DNA of 64,000 nt from Arthrobacter sp. B2a2-09. GTDB taxonomy: Bacteria > Actinomycetota > Actinomycetes > Actinomycetales > Micrococcaceae. Below, in pieces: positions 1 to 8,350 of the stretch. The stretch spans positions 54,987-118,986 of the forward strand of contig NZ_JAMXIC010000017.1 of NCBI RefSeq assembly GCF_027587375.1, written 5' to 3'. The number at the start of each line of letters is the position of its first letter. Position 1 is the first letter of the stretch. The position numbers were made by a program, and so were the translations under genes. Below the pieces are notes generated by a model. It ran no database searches. It saw nothing but the letters and a program-made list of their open reading frames with translations, and was not told the origin of the DNA.

Positions 1-2
1 CC

Positions 3-2390
3 CGCATGCGCAGCCAGGCCAACAACCTCGGTGCCGCTGAGCTCTCCCGCGCCGCCGATGTCACGAACACCGCACTCACTGAAATGACCGGCGCCACCTC
101 GCCCCGGCTGCATCTCGAACTGCTCTGCGCCCGGATCCTGCTGCCCAGTTCCGAGCAGACCGAACGTGGCATCGCGGCCCGGATCGACCGCGTCGAACGC
201 CGCCTCAACTACGGCGGGGCTCTTCCCCCCGCGGAAGCCCAGACGCCGGAAGCTGCTGCGGTTCCCTCCATTTCCGCCGCGCCAACTGGCCGCCCAGCGG
301 ATCAACCGGTGGAACGCCCGACGGCGGCCGCCAGTCCCGTTCCCTCCTCACCAGGGCTCGACTCGCCCGCGCCCGCAGCAGCCACATCCGGGCCGGCCGA
401 GGTCGCTGAGGCTCCGGCTTCCGGCCCTCCGTCTGCTTCCGTGGAACCGACCAGGGAACAACTGACACCGCCCCGGGTGTCCACTAGTGACTGGCCCGTG
501 GATGAAACCAGGCAGCCGGTCAGCCGTCCCGGGTCCGAACAGGCAACACATTCCCCTGCCCCTGTTCCTGCGGCACAGCCCGTTGCCCAGGCGCCATCGG
601 CTCAACCAGCGGCACATCAGGACCGGACCCAGTCCGTGGCGGCACCAGCTCAAACGTCCGCGCCACATCAAACGCCCGGACCGGCCCAGGCTCCGGCGTC
701 AGCGCCCGCAGAACCGTCAGCGCCCGTGCAACCGCCAGCGTCCGCACAGGCCTCACGCCCCGCTACCGGTGGCGCCGATGTAGAGGTCATCCGGCGGGCT
801 TGGCCTGAAATCCTCCAGACACTGACCAAGATCAAGCGCAGCAGTTGGGCATTGGTCGGAGCCAACGCCCAGGTGGCACAGTTCGACGGCCAGCTTCTGA
901 CTCTGGCATTCAGCACTGACGGCCTTGCGAGCGCCTTCAGCCGCGCAGACCATGCCGAGAACCTACGCCAAGCCATCCACAAGACAATCGGCATCGACTG
1001 CCAGATCACTTCGGTCGTCGGCGGCAACAGCTCGGGTAGCTCTGAACCAAACCCAAAAGCACCGGCTGACCAGACGCCCCCCGTAGGGAGTGGCGCCTCC
1101 CCAACTGTGTCGTCCGCCGTGGACAGCGCATGGGGACTTGCCCCTGCGGCACAAAGCCCTGCCGCCCCGGAAGCAGACAGGGCTGATGCGGCACCGGCAC
1201 CGGTGGCACCAGCACCAGTGGCACCAACATCAATGGCACCGGCAACGTCGGGGCAGGTTCCTTCGGCGCCTGGCGAGGCGTCCGAACAGGCACGTGGATC
1301 CCAACTGGCCCCGGCCTCCGAGGCCGCTCCGACTCAACCTGTTTCCGCTGTACAGGGTCCACCCTCAGCAGCCGCCCCGGCATCGTCCGCCGCAGCAGCT
1401 GCGTCGTCCGCAACGGCGCCGACAGACCCGGCCGCGGACTACTCATATTCGGACGATGATTGGGGTCCCCCAAGGGACGAAGACGCCCCCCCGCTGGACG
1501 AGGAACCACCCATGGATTGGGTACCGTCGGCTCCTTCGGGCTTCACCGCCATGCCCACGGCCGGCCCCGGAGCCACGGCAGCCGCCCCATCGTCGGCCGC
1601 CGCTTCGGTACGCGCTCCTTCCACGCTGAATAGCTCAGTCCCCGCCAGCACCGCTCCCACGAGCAAGCGTTCCGCCCAGGCAACTTCGGAGAAGAAGTCC
1701 AACGCCCCGGAAGATCCATGGTCCAAGGCTGTCGAGCATGCGCCGGGCTCGTGGGTGGTCGGCACCGAATCCAACGTTGGTTCCGCGGCTTCGGGCACCT
1801 CTGCCGACCCTGACGGTCAGGCCACTTCATCCCAGCCAGCGACGCCCAGTCCCGTCTATGAACCCGCCGCCGCGCAGATTCCAAACCGGCATCAGGCTTC
1901 AGAGCCGGCACCAGCACCAGCCACTGCGCCAGCCGCCGATTGGTCAACGACGTGGTCGGCACCCCAGCCCGCCGCTTCCGGCCCGGCCGCGCCGCCAGTG
2001 GGCGCCTCGCCAGACGGTGCGTCGTCAGCCGGTGCACCGCCAACAACCGCGCCGTCCGGAGGCGAAACCGCGCGTTCGGCCGTAGCACTCGCACAACCCA
2101 CTCCGCCAGCCCCTGCGTCTCCCCCGGCAACAGCGCCGGCGCCTTCGGGAACCGGAAAACAGAGCCTCTACCAACGGCTTTCGAACAGCCCCGAAGCCAT
2201 GGCCGGGCGGGAGAAAGCACCGGCACGGGCCGCCGTCGCTCCCGGCAGCGTGGTGGAAGACATCCCGAGTGCCGACGACGAGACGATCGAGGAATCGGGA
2301 GTCTTTGGACGGGCCGCCGTCGAGCGTATTCTGGGCGGAAAGCTACTCGAAGAACGGTCGCTGGACGGCAATCCCCTGATGCGCCGCTAA
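3..2390 (+). CDS. dnaX: DNA polymerase III subunit gamma/tau, C-terminal part (5' end outside window)
   Basis: This is the 3' portion of the clamp-loader subunit gene; the reading frame is open to the window edge, so the ATPase part lies upstream. The first ~70 residues match the collar/domain III region of gamma/tau (motifs LSRAADVTNTALTEM and RLHLELLCARILLP). A long Ala/Pro/Ser-rich linker follows. A folded block at about residues 257-340 (from VEVIRRAWPEILQTL to HKTIGIDCQITSV) resembles the tau-type polymerase-binding domain. A second low-complexity stretch leads to an acidic tail and a conserved C-terminus with GVFGRAAVERILGG. The linker contains short APVAP-type repeats. recR lies 160 bp downstream in the same direction, the usual dnaX-recR order. 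Confidence 0.93.
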   Translation, partial: RMRSQANNLGAAELSRAADVTNTALTEMTGATSPRLHLELLCARILLPSSEQTERGIAARIDRVERRLNYGGALPPAEAQTPEAAAVPSISAAPTGRPADQPVERPTAAASPVPSSPGLDSPAPAAATSGPAEVAEAPASGPPSASVEPTREQLTPPRVSTSDWPVDETRQPVSRPGSEQATHSPAPVPAAQPVAQAPSAQPAAHQDRTQSVAAPAQTSAPHQTPGPAQAPASAPAEPSAPVQPPASAQASRPATGGADVEVIRRAWPEILQTLTKIKRSSWALVGANAQVAQFDGQLLTLAFSTDGLASAFSRADHAENLRQAIHKTIGIDCQITSVVGGNSSGSSEPNPKAPADQTPPVGSGASPTVSSAVDSAWGLAPAAQSPAAPEADRADAAPAPVAPAPVAPTSMAPATSGQVPSAPGEASEQARGSQLAPASEAAPTQPVSAVQGPPSAAAPASSAAAAASSATAPTDPAADYSYSDDDWGPPRDEDAPPLDEEPPMDWVPSAPSGFTAMPTAGPGATAAAPSSAAASVRAPSTLNSSVPASTAPTSKRSAQATSEKKSNAPEDPWSKAVEHAPGSWVVGTESNVGSAASGTSADPDGQATSSQPATPSPVYEPAAAQIPNRHQASEPAPAPATAPAADWSTTWSAPQPAASGPAAPPVGASPDGASSAGAPPTTAPSGGETARSAVALAQPTPPAPASPPATAPAPSGTGKQSLYQRLSNSPEAMAGREKAPARAAVAPGSVVEDIPSADDETIEESGVFGRAAVERILGGKLLEERSLDGNPLMRR

Positions 2391-2550
2391 CAACCGGACG
2401 CCGTATCAACACCCTGCGCGGGCCCGCACGGTGTTCGGCGGGGAACCCCATGGAACCCTGCGAGAGCCCGCCGGCGCCACAAAAAGGTGCCACCAAACCG
2501 CGACGCCCGCTGAGCAACAACGGCGTCCACACCGAATGAACGAGGACATT

Positions 2551-3150
2551 GTGTACGAAGGCGCAGTACAAGAGCTGATCGACGAGCTCGGCCGGCTCCC
2601 CGGGGTCGGGCCGAAGTCGGCGCAGCGGCTAGCCTTCCACATCCTCGAGGCCGATCCCGAGGACATGAAGCGGCTGGTCGCGGCCATCACCACAGTCAAG
2701 GAACGGGTGAAGTTCTGCACTGTCTGCGGCAACGTCACCGAGCAGGAGCTGTGCAACATCTGCCGCGATCCGCGCCGCGATCCCTCCGTGATCTGCGTGG
2801 TCGAAGAATCCAAGGATGTCCTGGCTGTGGAACGCACACGGTCCTTCCGCGGCCGCTACCACGTCCTCGGCGGCGCCATCAATCCGATCGCCGGTATCGG
2901 GCCCGAGCAGCTCCGTATCCGCGAGCTCCTGACCCGGCTCAACGACGGCGCTATCCAGGAAATCATCATCGCCACCGACCCCAACCTTGAGGGCGAAGCG
3001 ACGGCCACCTACCTGGCCCGCATGCTGAAGTCGATCGGCATCACCGTCACCAGGCTTGCTTCCGGCCTCCCGGTGGGCGGAGACCTGGAGTACGCGGACG
3101 AAGTTACCCTCGGAAGGGCCTTCGAGGGTCGCCGCAACGCCCTGATGTAA
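2551..3150 (+). CDS. recR: Recombination mediator protein RecR
   Basis: RecR acts with RecF/RecO to load RecA at gaps. Visible features in order are a helix-hairpin-helix (LPGVGPKSAQRLAFHIL), a four-cysteine zinc finger (CTVCGN...LCNIC) and a Toprim domain beginning VICVVEESKDVLAVERT. I chose the GTG at 2551 because GAGGA lies a few bases upstream and the product is 199 aa, the normal RecR length. An in-frame ATG at 2536 would add five residues and a further upstream extension looks like dnaX trailer. It follows dnaX and is probably co-transcribed. Confidence 0.95.
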   Translation: MYEGAVQELIDELGRLPGVGPKSAQRLAFHILEADPEDMKRLVAAITTVKERVKFCTVCGNVTEQELCNICRDPRRDPSVICVVEESKDVLAVERTRSFRGRYHVLGGAINPIAGIGPEQLRIRELLTRLNDGAIQEIIIATDPNLEGEATATYLARMLKSIGITVTRLASGLPVGGDLEYADEVTLGRAFEGRRNALM

Positions 3151-3210
3151 GCAGCCGCACTTCCAGAACACCCCCGACGCCGTTGCGGCCCCTTGAGCGA
3201 CCGGTCCGGT

Positions 3211-4392
3211 TTAGGCGATCCGTGTCCCGCCGGCCAGCCGGCTTGCAGGCGTCCGCAGCGAACGCCAGCCGCGCCACATGAGAAGCCCCGTCAGGACCAG
3301 TTGCAGGCCGAGTCCCAGCGGCCACAAGGGCGTCGTCTGCTTGAGGTACTGCGGCTGCGGCACGCCGTTGGCACAGATAAAGGAGTGGTCCGGGCCAGCG
3401 AGCGCGGACCTGGCACCCTGGCTGATGCCCTCGATCATGCCGACCGAGTAGAACGCCGTCCCGCTCCGGTCGGGATACGGAATCGCGTCGGCCACCACCA
3501 CGTAGGGATTCAACGCGAGCATCCACGCCACACGGTCGGTCCGGACCGCCGAGTGCTCCACCAAGGGACCCTCGCAGGTGTAGCCGGGCTCCACTGGTTC
3601 AATCGGCTGCCCTTGCTGATTCGGCTGCACCGGTACATACGACACCGGACGGCCAACGGGAGTGTTGGCCAACACCGTCCCTTGCGCCAATTGCGCTCCC
3701 AGTCCGAAGGAAATCAATGATCCGACCACCAGCGCCGCGACAACCAAGTAGGTCACCACGATCGAGAACAAGGGCCGCCCCGCAAGAGCCGAAATTCCCA
3801 CTCCGATCCCGCAGACAACGGCCAGTTCCACCGCCAGCATCAGCAAGGAAACCACCACGTGCCCCGGAGTCAGCCCGCCTTGGAACATTCCGAAGACAAG
3901 GAACGGGGCACTTGTCGCCAGGAAGGCGAGCGCCGCGAGCCACCCCGCGCAGAACTTGCCCCAGAGAATCTGGCCCGGGGTCAGCAAGGTGATCTGCAGG
4001 ATGGCTAGTGTGCCTCCGGCCCGGTCTCCGTTGATGGTATTGGCGGACAGCGCGGGTGCCACAAGCAGCGCAAACAGGAGCACAAAGGCCAGCACGACCT
4101 CGAAGATCATGGACCCCGGGCCGTCCTGCGCGGACAGCGCCGACGGCGGCATCGTGGAACGACGCGCTTCCATGCTGGCGTTCCAGGCGAGCCAGGTCAG
4201 CCACGTCACTACGGCGATCACAAAGAACCAGATGCCCAGCATGATGTACCAGCCGCGGGAGCGCAACCGCTGTTTCATCTCGAGGACCACGACGTCGCGG
4301 ATCCCGCCAAGATAGCCGACGACGGCGTTCCCGCCGCCCGTAGCTCCCCGCGGTCCCGCAGGCGCCGGCACGGTGTCATTCACGTTGCTCAT
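3211..4392 (-). CDS. ABC-2 type transporter permease
   Basis: Polytopic membrane protein of 393 aa. After a soluble Pro/Gly-rich N-terminus (~30 residues) it has a first membrane segment (GWYIMLGIWFFVIAVVTWLTW), a large extracytoplasmic loop, then a cluster of hydrophobic helices from ~residue 95 to 240, another extracytoplasmic segment and a last helix near the C-terminus (LWPLGLGLQLVLTGLLMW). This is the ABC-2 exporter layout. Its start overlaps the stop of the ATP-binding gene by an ATGA, so the two form one translationally coupled unit. The substrate cannot be read from the sequence. Confidence 0.88.
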   Translation of the reverse strand: MSNVNDTVPAPAGPRGATGGGNAVVGYLGGIRDVVVLEMKQRLRSRGWYIMLGIWFFVIAVVTWLTWLAWNASMEARRSTMPPSALSAQDGPGSMIFEVVLAFVLLFALLVAPALSANTINGDRAGGTLAILQITLLTPGQILWGKFCAGWLAALAFLATSAPFLVFGMFQGGLTPGHVVVSLLMLAVELAVVCGIGVGISALAGRPLFSIVVTYLVVAALVVGSLISFGLGAQLAQGTVLANTPVGRPVSYVPVQPNQQGQPIEPVEPGYTCEGPLVEHSAVRTDRVAWMLALNPYVVVADAIPYPDRSGTAFYSVGMIEGISQGARSALAGPDHSFICANGVPQPQYLKQTTPLWPLGLGLQLVLTGLLMWRGWRSLRTPASRLAGGTRIA

Positions 4393-5345
4393 CGCCTCTC
4401 CGTATCCAGGTTCATGTACGTCTCTTCCAGGGCACCGGCAGCCGGGGCGAAGGAAACCACGCCGATGCCGGACCGAACGAGTTCACCCAAGAGGGCGGCA
4501 GCGCCGTCGTCGTGCGTCAACAACAAAGTGACCGACGTGCGGCGCCCCGCCTCCACACGGTATTCCAACCCGAGTTCGCTGAGCTTTGCGGTGAGGGCCC
4601 CGTTGTCGAGGGCTGTGATCGCGTAGCGCCGGCCCTGCAGGGCCGCCTCCTCGAGGGTCTGCTGTTTCACAGTGCGGCCCTGGTTGACGAACACCGCTCC
4701 GTCCGCGATTTCATCGAGCTCACTGAGCACGTGGGAGGAAACCACCACGGCTTTGCCTTCCCCGGCCAGGCGGCGCAACAGGTTTCGGAGCTCCACCCGG
4801 GATCCCGGGTCGAGGCCGGACGCAGGCTCATCGAGCAGAAGCACGGAGGGGTCGTGGACGAGGGCCCTGGCCAGGCTGAGCCGTTGTTGTTGGCCCTTGG
4901 AGAGGACCCGGGCCGGCTGCTCGGCAAGGGTGTCCAGCCGGACAAGTTCGAGCAAGCCGGCTACACGCTGGGCGATACCGGCCTTGGGCAGGCGATAGAA
5001 GCGCGCCATCTGGACCAGGATTTCGCGTGCAGTCAAGGACTCCCACACGCCCAGGGTGTCCGGCATCCAGCCAATCCGAAGCCGCGAGGCCGCGATGTCG
5101 TGCAGGGGGTCCAGGCCGTTGATCCTGATGGTCCCGGAGTCGGGCCGCAGAAGCGAGGCAAGCATGAGAAGGAGCGTCGTTTTGCCCGCCCCGTTGGGCC
5201 CAATGAGCGCCGTGACCTTCCCGGCCGGCGCGTGGAAATCGATGTGCTCGACTGCGTGGACCGTGCCGAAGCGGCGTGAGACGCCTTCGGCGGATACGCC
5301 GAGGGCGCCACTGCCCGGGACGCTTGAACTTTCAGCTATGGACAT
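4389..5345 (-). CDS. ABC transporter ATP-binding protein
   Basis: Nucleotide-binding subunit of 318 aa for the adjoining ABC-2 permease. It has Walker A GPNGAGKTT, the signature LSKGQQQRLSLARAL, Walker B VLLLDEPASGLDP and the switch histidine in VVVSSHVLSEL. The ~90-residue C-terminal extension after the ATPase domain is common in the export-type (DrrA/CcmA-like) family. It is the promoter-proximal gene of the two-gene unit and its stop overlaps the permease start by four bases. Confidence 0.93.
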   Translation of the reverse strand: MSIAESSSVPGSGALGVSAEGVSRRFGTVHAVEHIDFHAPAGKVTALIGPNGAGKTTLLLMLASLLRPDSGTIRINGLDPLHDIAASRLRIGWMPDTLGVWESLTAREILVQMARFYRLPKAGIAQRVAGLLELVRLDTLAEQPARVLSKGQQQRLSLARALVHDPSVLLLDEPASGLDPGSRVELRNLLRRLAGEGKAVVVSSHVLSELDEIADGAVFVNQGRTVKQQTLEEAALQGRRYAITALDNGALTAKLSELGLEYRVEAGRRTSVTLLLTHDDGAAALLGELVRSGIGVVSFAPAAGALEETYMNLDTERR

Positions 5346-5598
5346 GCTCTACTCACCTGTTTCCCCCAAACAGAACAAGTACGCTTCAATTCCCGTGAGC
5401 CCACATGCCCCCAGGCTGCGTATTTCTTGATCGTACGCCAGGGCGAAACCACCCGGCATGCACCCAAAGGCCGAGATTTGGTCACAATTCCCCCGCCCGC
5501 CGCGCCCGGCGATAAACTGGCCACATAAGCCACGTAGCCGTGCCGTTTACCTGGCCACGCAACGTACGATCCCCAATTGATGCAGTGAGGGTGCGCGC

Positions 5599-6945
5599 AT
5601 GAGTTTGCCCACTACCGATGTGAAAACCGAAGACCTGACCGCGCAGACTGCCAAGACCAAGCAGCTGATCGTGCAGAAGTTCGGTGGCTCCTCGGTGTCC
5701 GATGCAGAAGGCATCAAGCGTGTTGCCCGGCGCGTGGTTGACGCACAAAAGGCCGGCAATGAGGTTGTCGTGGTGGTTTCCGCCATGGGAGACACCACGG
5801 ACGAGCTCCTGGATCTCGCCGCTCAAGTCACCGATTCTGCTCCCGCGCGTGAGATGGACATGCTCCTCTCCGCAGGCGAGCGCATCTCCATGGCCCTGCT
5901 CGCCATGGCCATTAACAAGTTCGGCGCCTCCGCCCAGTCGTTCACCGGTTCGCAAGCCGGCATGATCACGGACGGCATCCACGGCAAGGCCCGCATTATC
6001 GACGTCGACCCCCACCGCATCCGTACCGCATTGGACAAGGGACACATCGCTATCGTGGCCGGTTTCCAGGGCATGACCCGGAGCACCAGGGAGATCACTA
6101 CCCTTGGCCGCGGTGGATCCGATACCACTGCGGTGGCCCTCGCCGCGGCGCTCGAAGCGGACGTCTGCGAAATCTACACGGACGTCGACGGCATCTACAC
6201 CGCAGACCCTCGCGTGGTCTCCACTGCCACGAAGATCGACCGTATCTCCAGCGAGGAAATGCTGGAATTGGCAGCTTCAGGCGCCAAGATCCTGCACTTG
6301 CGTTGCGTGGAATACGCTCGCCGATTTGGCGTGCCCCTGCACGTCCGGTCCTCATTCAGCCAGAACGAAGGCACCTGGGTCCTGCCCAGCGCCGATGACA
6401 AGATCACGATTCAAGAGGGAGTTGCCTTGGAGCAGCCAATCATCTCCGGTGTTGCACACGACCGTTCAGAAGCCAAGGTCACCGTGGTCGGCGTCCCGGA
6501 CATCCCCGGCAAGGCCGCCGCAATTTTCCAGGTCATCGCCAAGGCGCACTCGAACATCGACATGATCGTTCAGAACGTGTCCACGCACGGTACCGGCCGC
6601 ACGGATATTTCCTTCACCCTGCCCATCGTGGAAGGCGCCGACGCCCTCACCGCCCTCCGTGCGGCGCAGCCTGAAATCGGCTTCGAGAGCATCGAATACA
6701 ACGAGAACGTCGGCAAGCTTTCCCTGATCGGTGCCGGCATGCGTTCGCACCCGGGCGTGTCCGCCACCTTCTTCAAGGCGCTCTCTGACGCCGGCATCAA
6801 CATCAACATGATTTCCACCTCGGAGATCCGCATCTCCGTGGTCACGCACGCGGATCTGCTGGATGACGCCGTGCGCGCCATCCACAAGGCGTTCGAGCTC
6901 GACGGCGAAGCCGAAGCAACCGTCTACGGCGGCACCGGCCGCTAA
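5599..6945 (+). CDS. lysC: Aspartate kinase (lysine/threonine pathway entry)
   Basis: It phosphorylates L-aspartate, the first step to lysine, threonine, methionine and diaminopimelate. The kinase domain carries QKFGGSSV, GFQGMT and GRGGSDTTAVALAAAL. Two ACT domains follow, starting near KVTVVGVPDIPGKAA and GKLSLIGAGMRSHPGV. The 448-aa length fits the Corynebacterium-type enzyme apart from a ~25-residue N-terminal extension. ATG 5599 has GTGAGGGTG upstream. Like Corynebacterium lysC, an in-frame TTG at 6427 preceded by AAGAGGGAG could start a separate beta (regulatory) subunit. asd is not adjacent here. Confidence 0.95.
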   Translation: MSLPTTDVKTEDLTAQTAKTKQLIVQKFGGSSVSDAEGIKRVARRVVDAQKAGNEVVVVVSAMGDTTDELLDLAAQVTDSAPAREMDMLLSAGERISMALLAMAINKFGASAQSFTGSQAGMITDGIHGKARIIDVDPHRIRTALDKGHIAIVAGFQGMTRSTREITTLGRGGSDTTAVALAAALEADVCEIYTDVDGIYTADPRVVSTATKIDRISSEEMLELAASGAKILHLRCVEYARRFGVPLHVRSSFSQNEGTWVLPSADDKITIQEGVALEQPIISGVAHDRSEAKVTVVGVPDIPGKAAAIFQVIAKAHSNIDMIVQNVSTHGTGRTDISFTLPIVEGADALTALRAAQPEIGFESIEYNENVGKLSLIGAGMRSHPGVSATFFKALSDAGININMISTSEIRISVVTHADLLDDAVRAIHKAFELDGEAEATVYGGTGR

Positions 6946-6980
6946 CCGAACCTCGCCAGCGGCCTCCCGGACGGGAACAC

Positions 6981-7036
6981 ACAGTCGGGCAGTCGCCGTC
7001 GGGCATGCACAGACGGGCAGTCGCGGTCGGGCACCC
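6981..7036. repeat. 28-bp imperfect tandem repeat, two copies
   Basis: Two copies of an ACAGWCGGGCAGTCGC-type unit begin at 6981 and 7009 with a 28-bp period and few differences. They lie just after lysC and before its terminator. The function is unknown; a duplicated CGGGCA-rich spacer is all that can be seen. Confidence 0.6.
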
Positions 7037-7065
7037 GCCGTCGGGGATCTGAAGTACTTATACGT

Positions 7066-7098
7066 GAAAGAACCGGAGCTCATGCTCCGGTTCTTTTG
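7066..7098. terminator. Rho-independent terminator after lysC
   Basis: Perfect stem AAAGAACCGGAGC / GCTCCGGTTCTTT around a TCAT loop, ending in TTTT on the plus strand. It lies between lysC (plus) and a small minus-strand gene ending at 7130, so it may serve both directions. Confidence 0.9.
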
Positions 7099-7129
7099 CT
7101 TTCCCGCGGATTTGGAGCCGCAAGCGGCT

Positions 7130-7333
7130 TCAGGCGCCTTCCTTGCGAACTCCGTAGTGGTGGCCTTGGTCGTCTGTTTCGACGACGAAATGCCCCAGGT
7201 CTTCTTCCGACGCCGATTCGAAGTCGTCATGCTTGTGGACTACGGGCGTATCAACGTCGCCCCGGGTAGCCGGGCCGAACCAGAAACGCAGTCGATCGGT
7301 TACCCTCATGAAGCTATCGAGTGCATGTCCCAC
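7130..7333 (-). CDS. Small uncharacterised protein (FMR-x-T-x2-LR-x2-FGPA family), copy 2
   Basis: Protein of 67 aa, starting at GTG 7333, which has AAGGAGG eight bases upstream; a GTG three codons earlier sits inside that ribosome-binding site. Its N-terminal motif FMRVTDRLRFWFGPA is clearly related to FMRATGKLRIIFGPA in the next gene upstream (7498-7722), and both end with a short segment of the form DxxGxxYxVxK. The middle is acidic. No membrane helix is evident and I do not recognise a function. The two are tandem paralogues on the minus strand separated by a 29-bp tandem repeat. Confidence 0.7.
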   Translation of the reverse strand: MGHALDSFMRVTDRLRFWFGPATRGDVDTPVVHKHDDFESASEEDLGHFVVETDDQGHHYGVRKEGA

Positions 7334-7451
7334 AATTCCCACCTCCTTCCCCGCTACGAGGTCCAGCCGTGCGGTTGGAGCTGAGTGGTTCCAGTGAGGC
7401 CAATTTTACGCCCGGAACCCGTAAAAGGCCCGGGTGGGCGCCCGTCGATGA

Positions 7452-7508
7452 GGGAGCCGGTGGGGACCTTAACGAAGGCTGGGAGCCGGTGGGGACCTTA
7501 ACGAAGGG
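7452..7508. repeat. 29-bp tandem repeat at a gene 3' end (GGGAGCCGGTGGGGAC family)
   Basis: Two near-identical copies of a unit beginning GGGAGCCGGTGGGGAC and ending CTTAACGAAGG start at 7452 and 7481. The second copy contains the stop codon of the minus-strand gene 7498-7722. The same core recurs at 53277 and 53370, again ending at a stop codon. Confidence 0.85.
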
Positions 7509-7722
7509 ACTTGTCGTCCGGGTTCTTGGGGACCACGTAGGTGCTGCCGTCCGGTCTGCGGATCGTCTCCCATTGCTGCGCTTCGGCCTGGCGCCGCGCG
7601 AGGAGGCGCTTGTTCTCCTCGGTCATTTCATGATCCAAGGAACTGCTGTGCGCCGGCCCGAAAATGATCCGCAGCTTGCCAGTTGCACGCATGAATCTCT
7701 GGGTCATGGTCTCTTTGGCCAC
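7498..7722 (-). CDS. Small uncharacterised protein (FMR-x-T-x2-LR-x2-FGPA family), copy 1
   Basis: Protein of 74 aa from GTG 7722, preceded by GAGGGGAG. It has the motif RFMRATGKLRIIFGPA, a charged helix (EENKRLLARRQAEAQQWE) and a C-terminal RRPDGSTYVVPK. It is paralogous to the next gene downstream. The gene diverges from the MarR-type regulator at 7832 across a palindromic operator, so that regulator may control it. Its last codons and stop lie inside a repeat element. Function unknown. Confidence 0.75.
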   Translation of the reverse strand: MAKETMTQRFMRATGKLRIIFGPAHSSSLDHEMTEENKRLLARRQAEAQQWETIRRPDGSTYVVPKNPDDKSLR

Positions 7723-7764
7723 CTGGTCTCCCCTCTCTCAAAAGGATGTTGTGGTTTAAGAGTA

Positions 7765-7785
7765 CACTAACAATTAGTGCACTAA
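7765..7785. promoter_or_regulatory. Putative MarR/OhrR operator
   Basis: Three alternating half-sites, CACTAA then TTAGTG then CACTAA, form one inverted repeat with a 3-bp spacer (7765-7779) and one perfect 12-bp palindrome TTAGTGCACTAA (7774-7785). The site lies between the divergent gene at 7722 and the MarR-family gene at 7832. Autoregulation is inferred from position. Confidence 0.6.
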
Positions 7786-7831
7786 CTATCGATCGGCACA
7801 GCCCGGTCGCCGACACGGAACGGAGCAAGCC

Positions 7832-8335
7832 ATGGCTGCCCCAGGCACACCCATTGCCCCCGAAACCACCGCCCCGCCGGAAGACGACCTGTTGCTTGAG
7901 CGTCAATTGTGCTTCGCGCTGACCGTGGCGTCGCGGAGCGTGGTGGGCGTCTACAAGCCGGTGCTTGAAAAAATGGGGCTGACCCATCCGCAGTACCTCG
8001 TGATGCTGGCCCTGTGGGAACGGAACCCGCGCACGCTCAAGGACATCAGCGAGGCACTCCTGCACGAGCCAGCCACCCTTTCACCCATCCTGCGCCGGCT
8101 CGAAGAAGCAGGATTCGTGACCCGCAACCGCATCCACGGAAACGAACGGGCCCTCGCCATCACCCTGACCGAAGCAGGCGCCGCCCTCAGGCAACAGGCG
8201 ACCGCCGTGCCGGGAACCATCATGGAGCGGCTCCAACTCACGCGGGCCGAAGTAGCGGAACTGCACCGCGCAATGACCGGGCTCATCGCGGCCACTCAGC
8301 ACCCTACTGCCGGTACGGGCGATAAACTGGCATAA
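7832..8335 (+). CDS. MarR-family transcriptional regulator, OhrR-like
   Basis: A 167-aa winged-helix regulator. The segment LERQLCFALTVASRSV, with Cys at residue 27, matches the peroxide-sensing N-terminus of OhrR proteins. The winged helix follows (LKDISEALLHEPATLSPILRRLEEAGFV). OhrR represses organic-hydroperoxide resistance genes until its cysteine is oxidised, but no ohr gene is in view. The likely target here is its own divergent promoter region, where a palindrome sits. A lipoprotein gene begins 15 bp downstream, so the SSI-like unit may be co-transcribed with it. Confidence 0.88.
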   Translation: MAAPGTPIAPETTAPPEDDLLLERQLCFALTVASRSVVGVYKPVLEKMGLTHPQYLVMLALWERNPRTLKDISEALLHEPATLSPILRRLEEAGFVTRNRIHGNERALAITLTEAGAALRQQATAVPGTIMERLQLTRAEVAELHRAMTGLIAATQHPTAGTGDKLA

Positions 8336-8350
8336 ATCAAGGAGAACCCC

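Noticed and set aside
1543..2571. Long minus-strand frame of 342 codons opposite dnaX
   Set aside because: It lies wholly against the low-complexity dnaX linker, has Arg/Pro-rich composition and no recognisable motif; an artefact of high GC.
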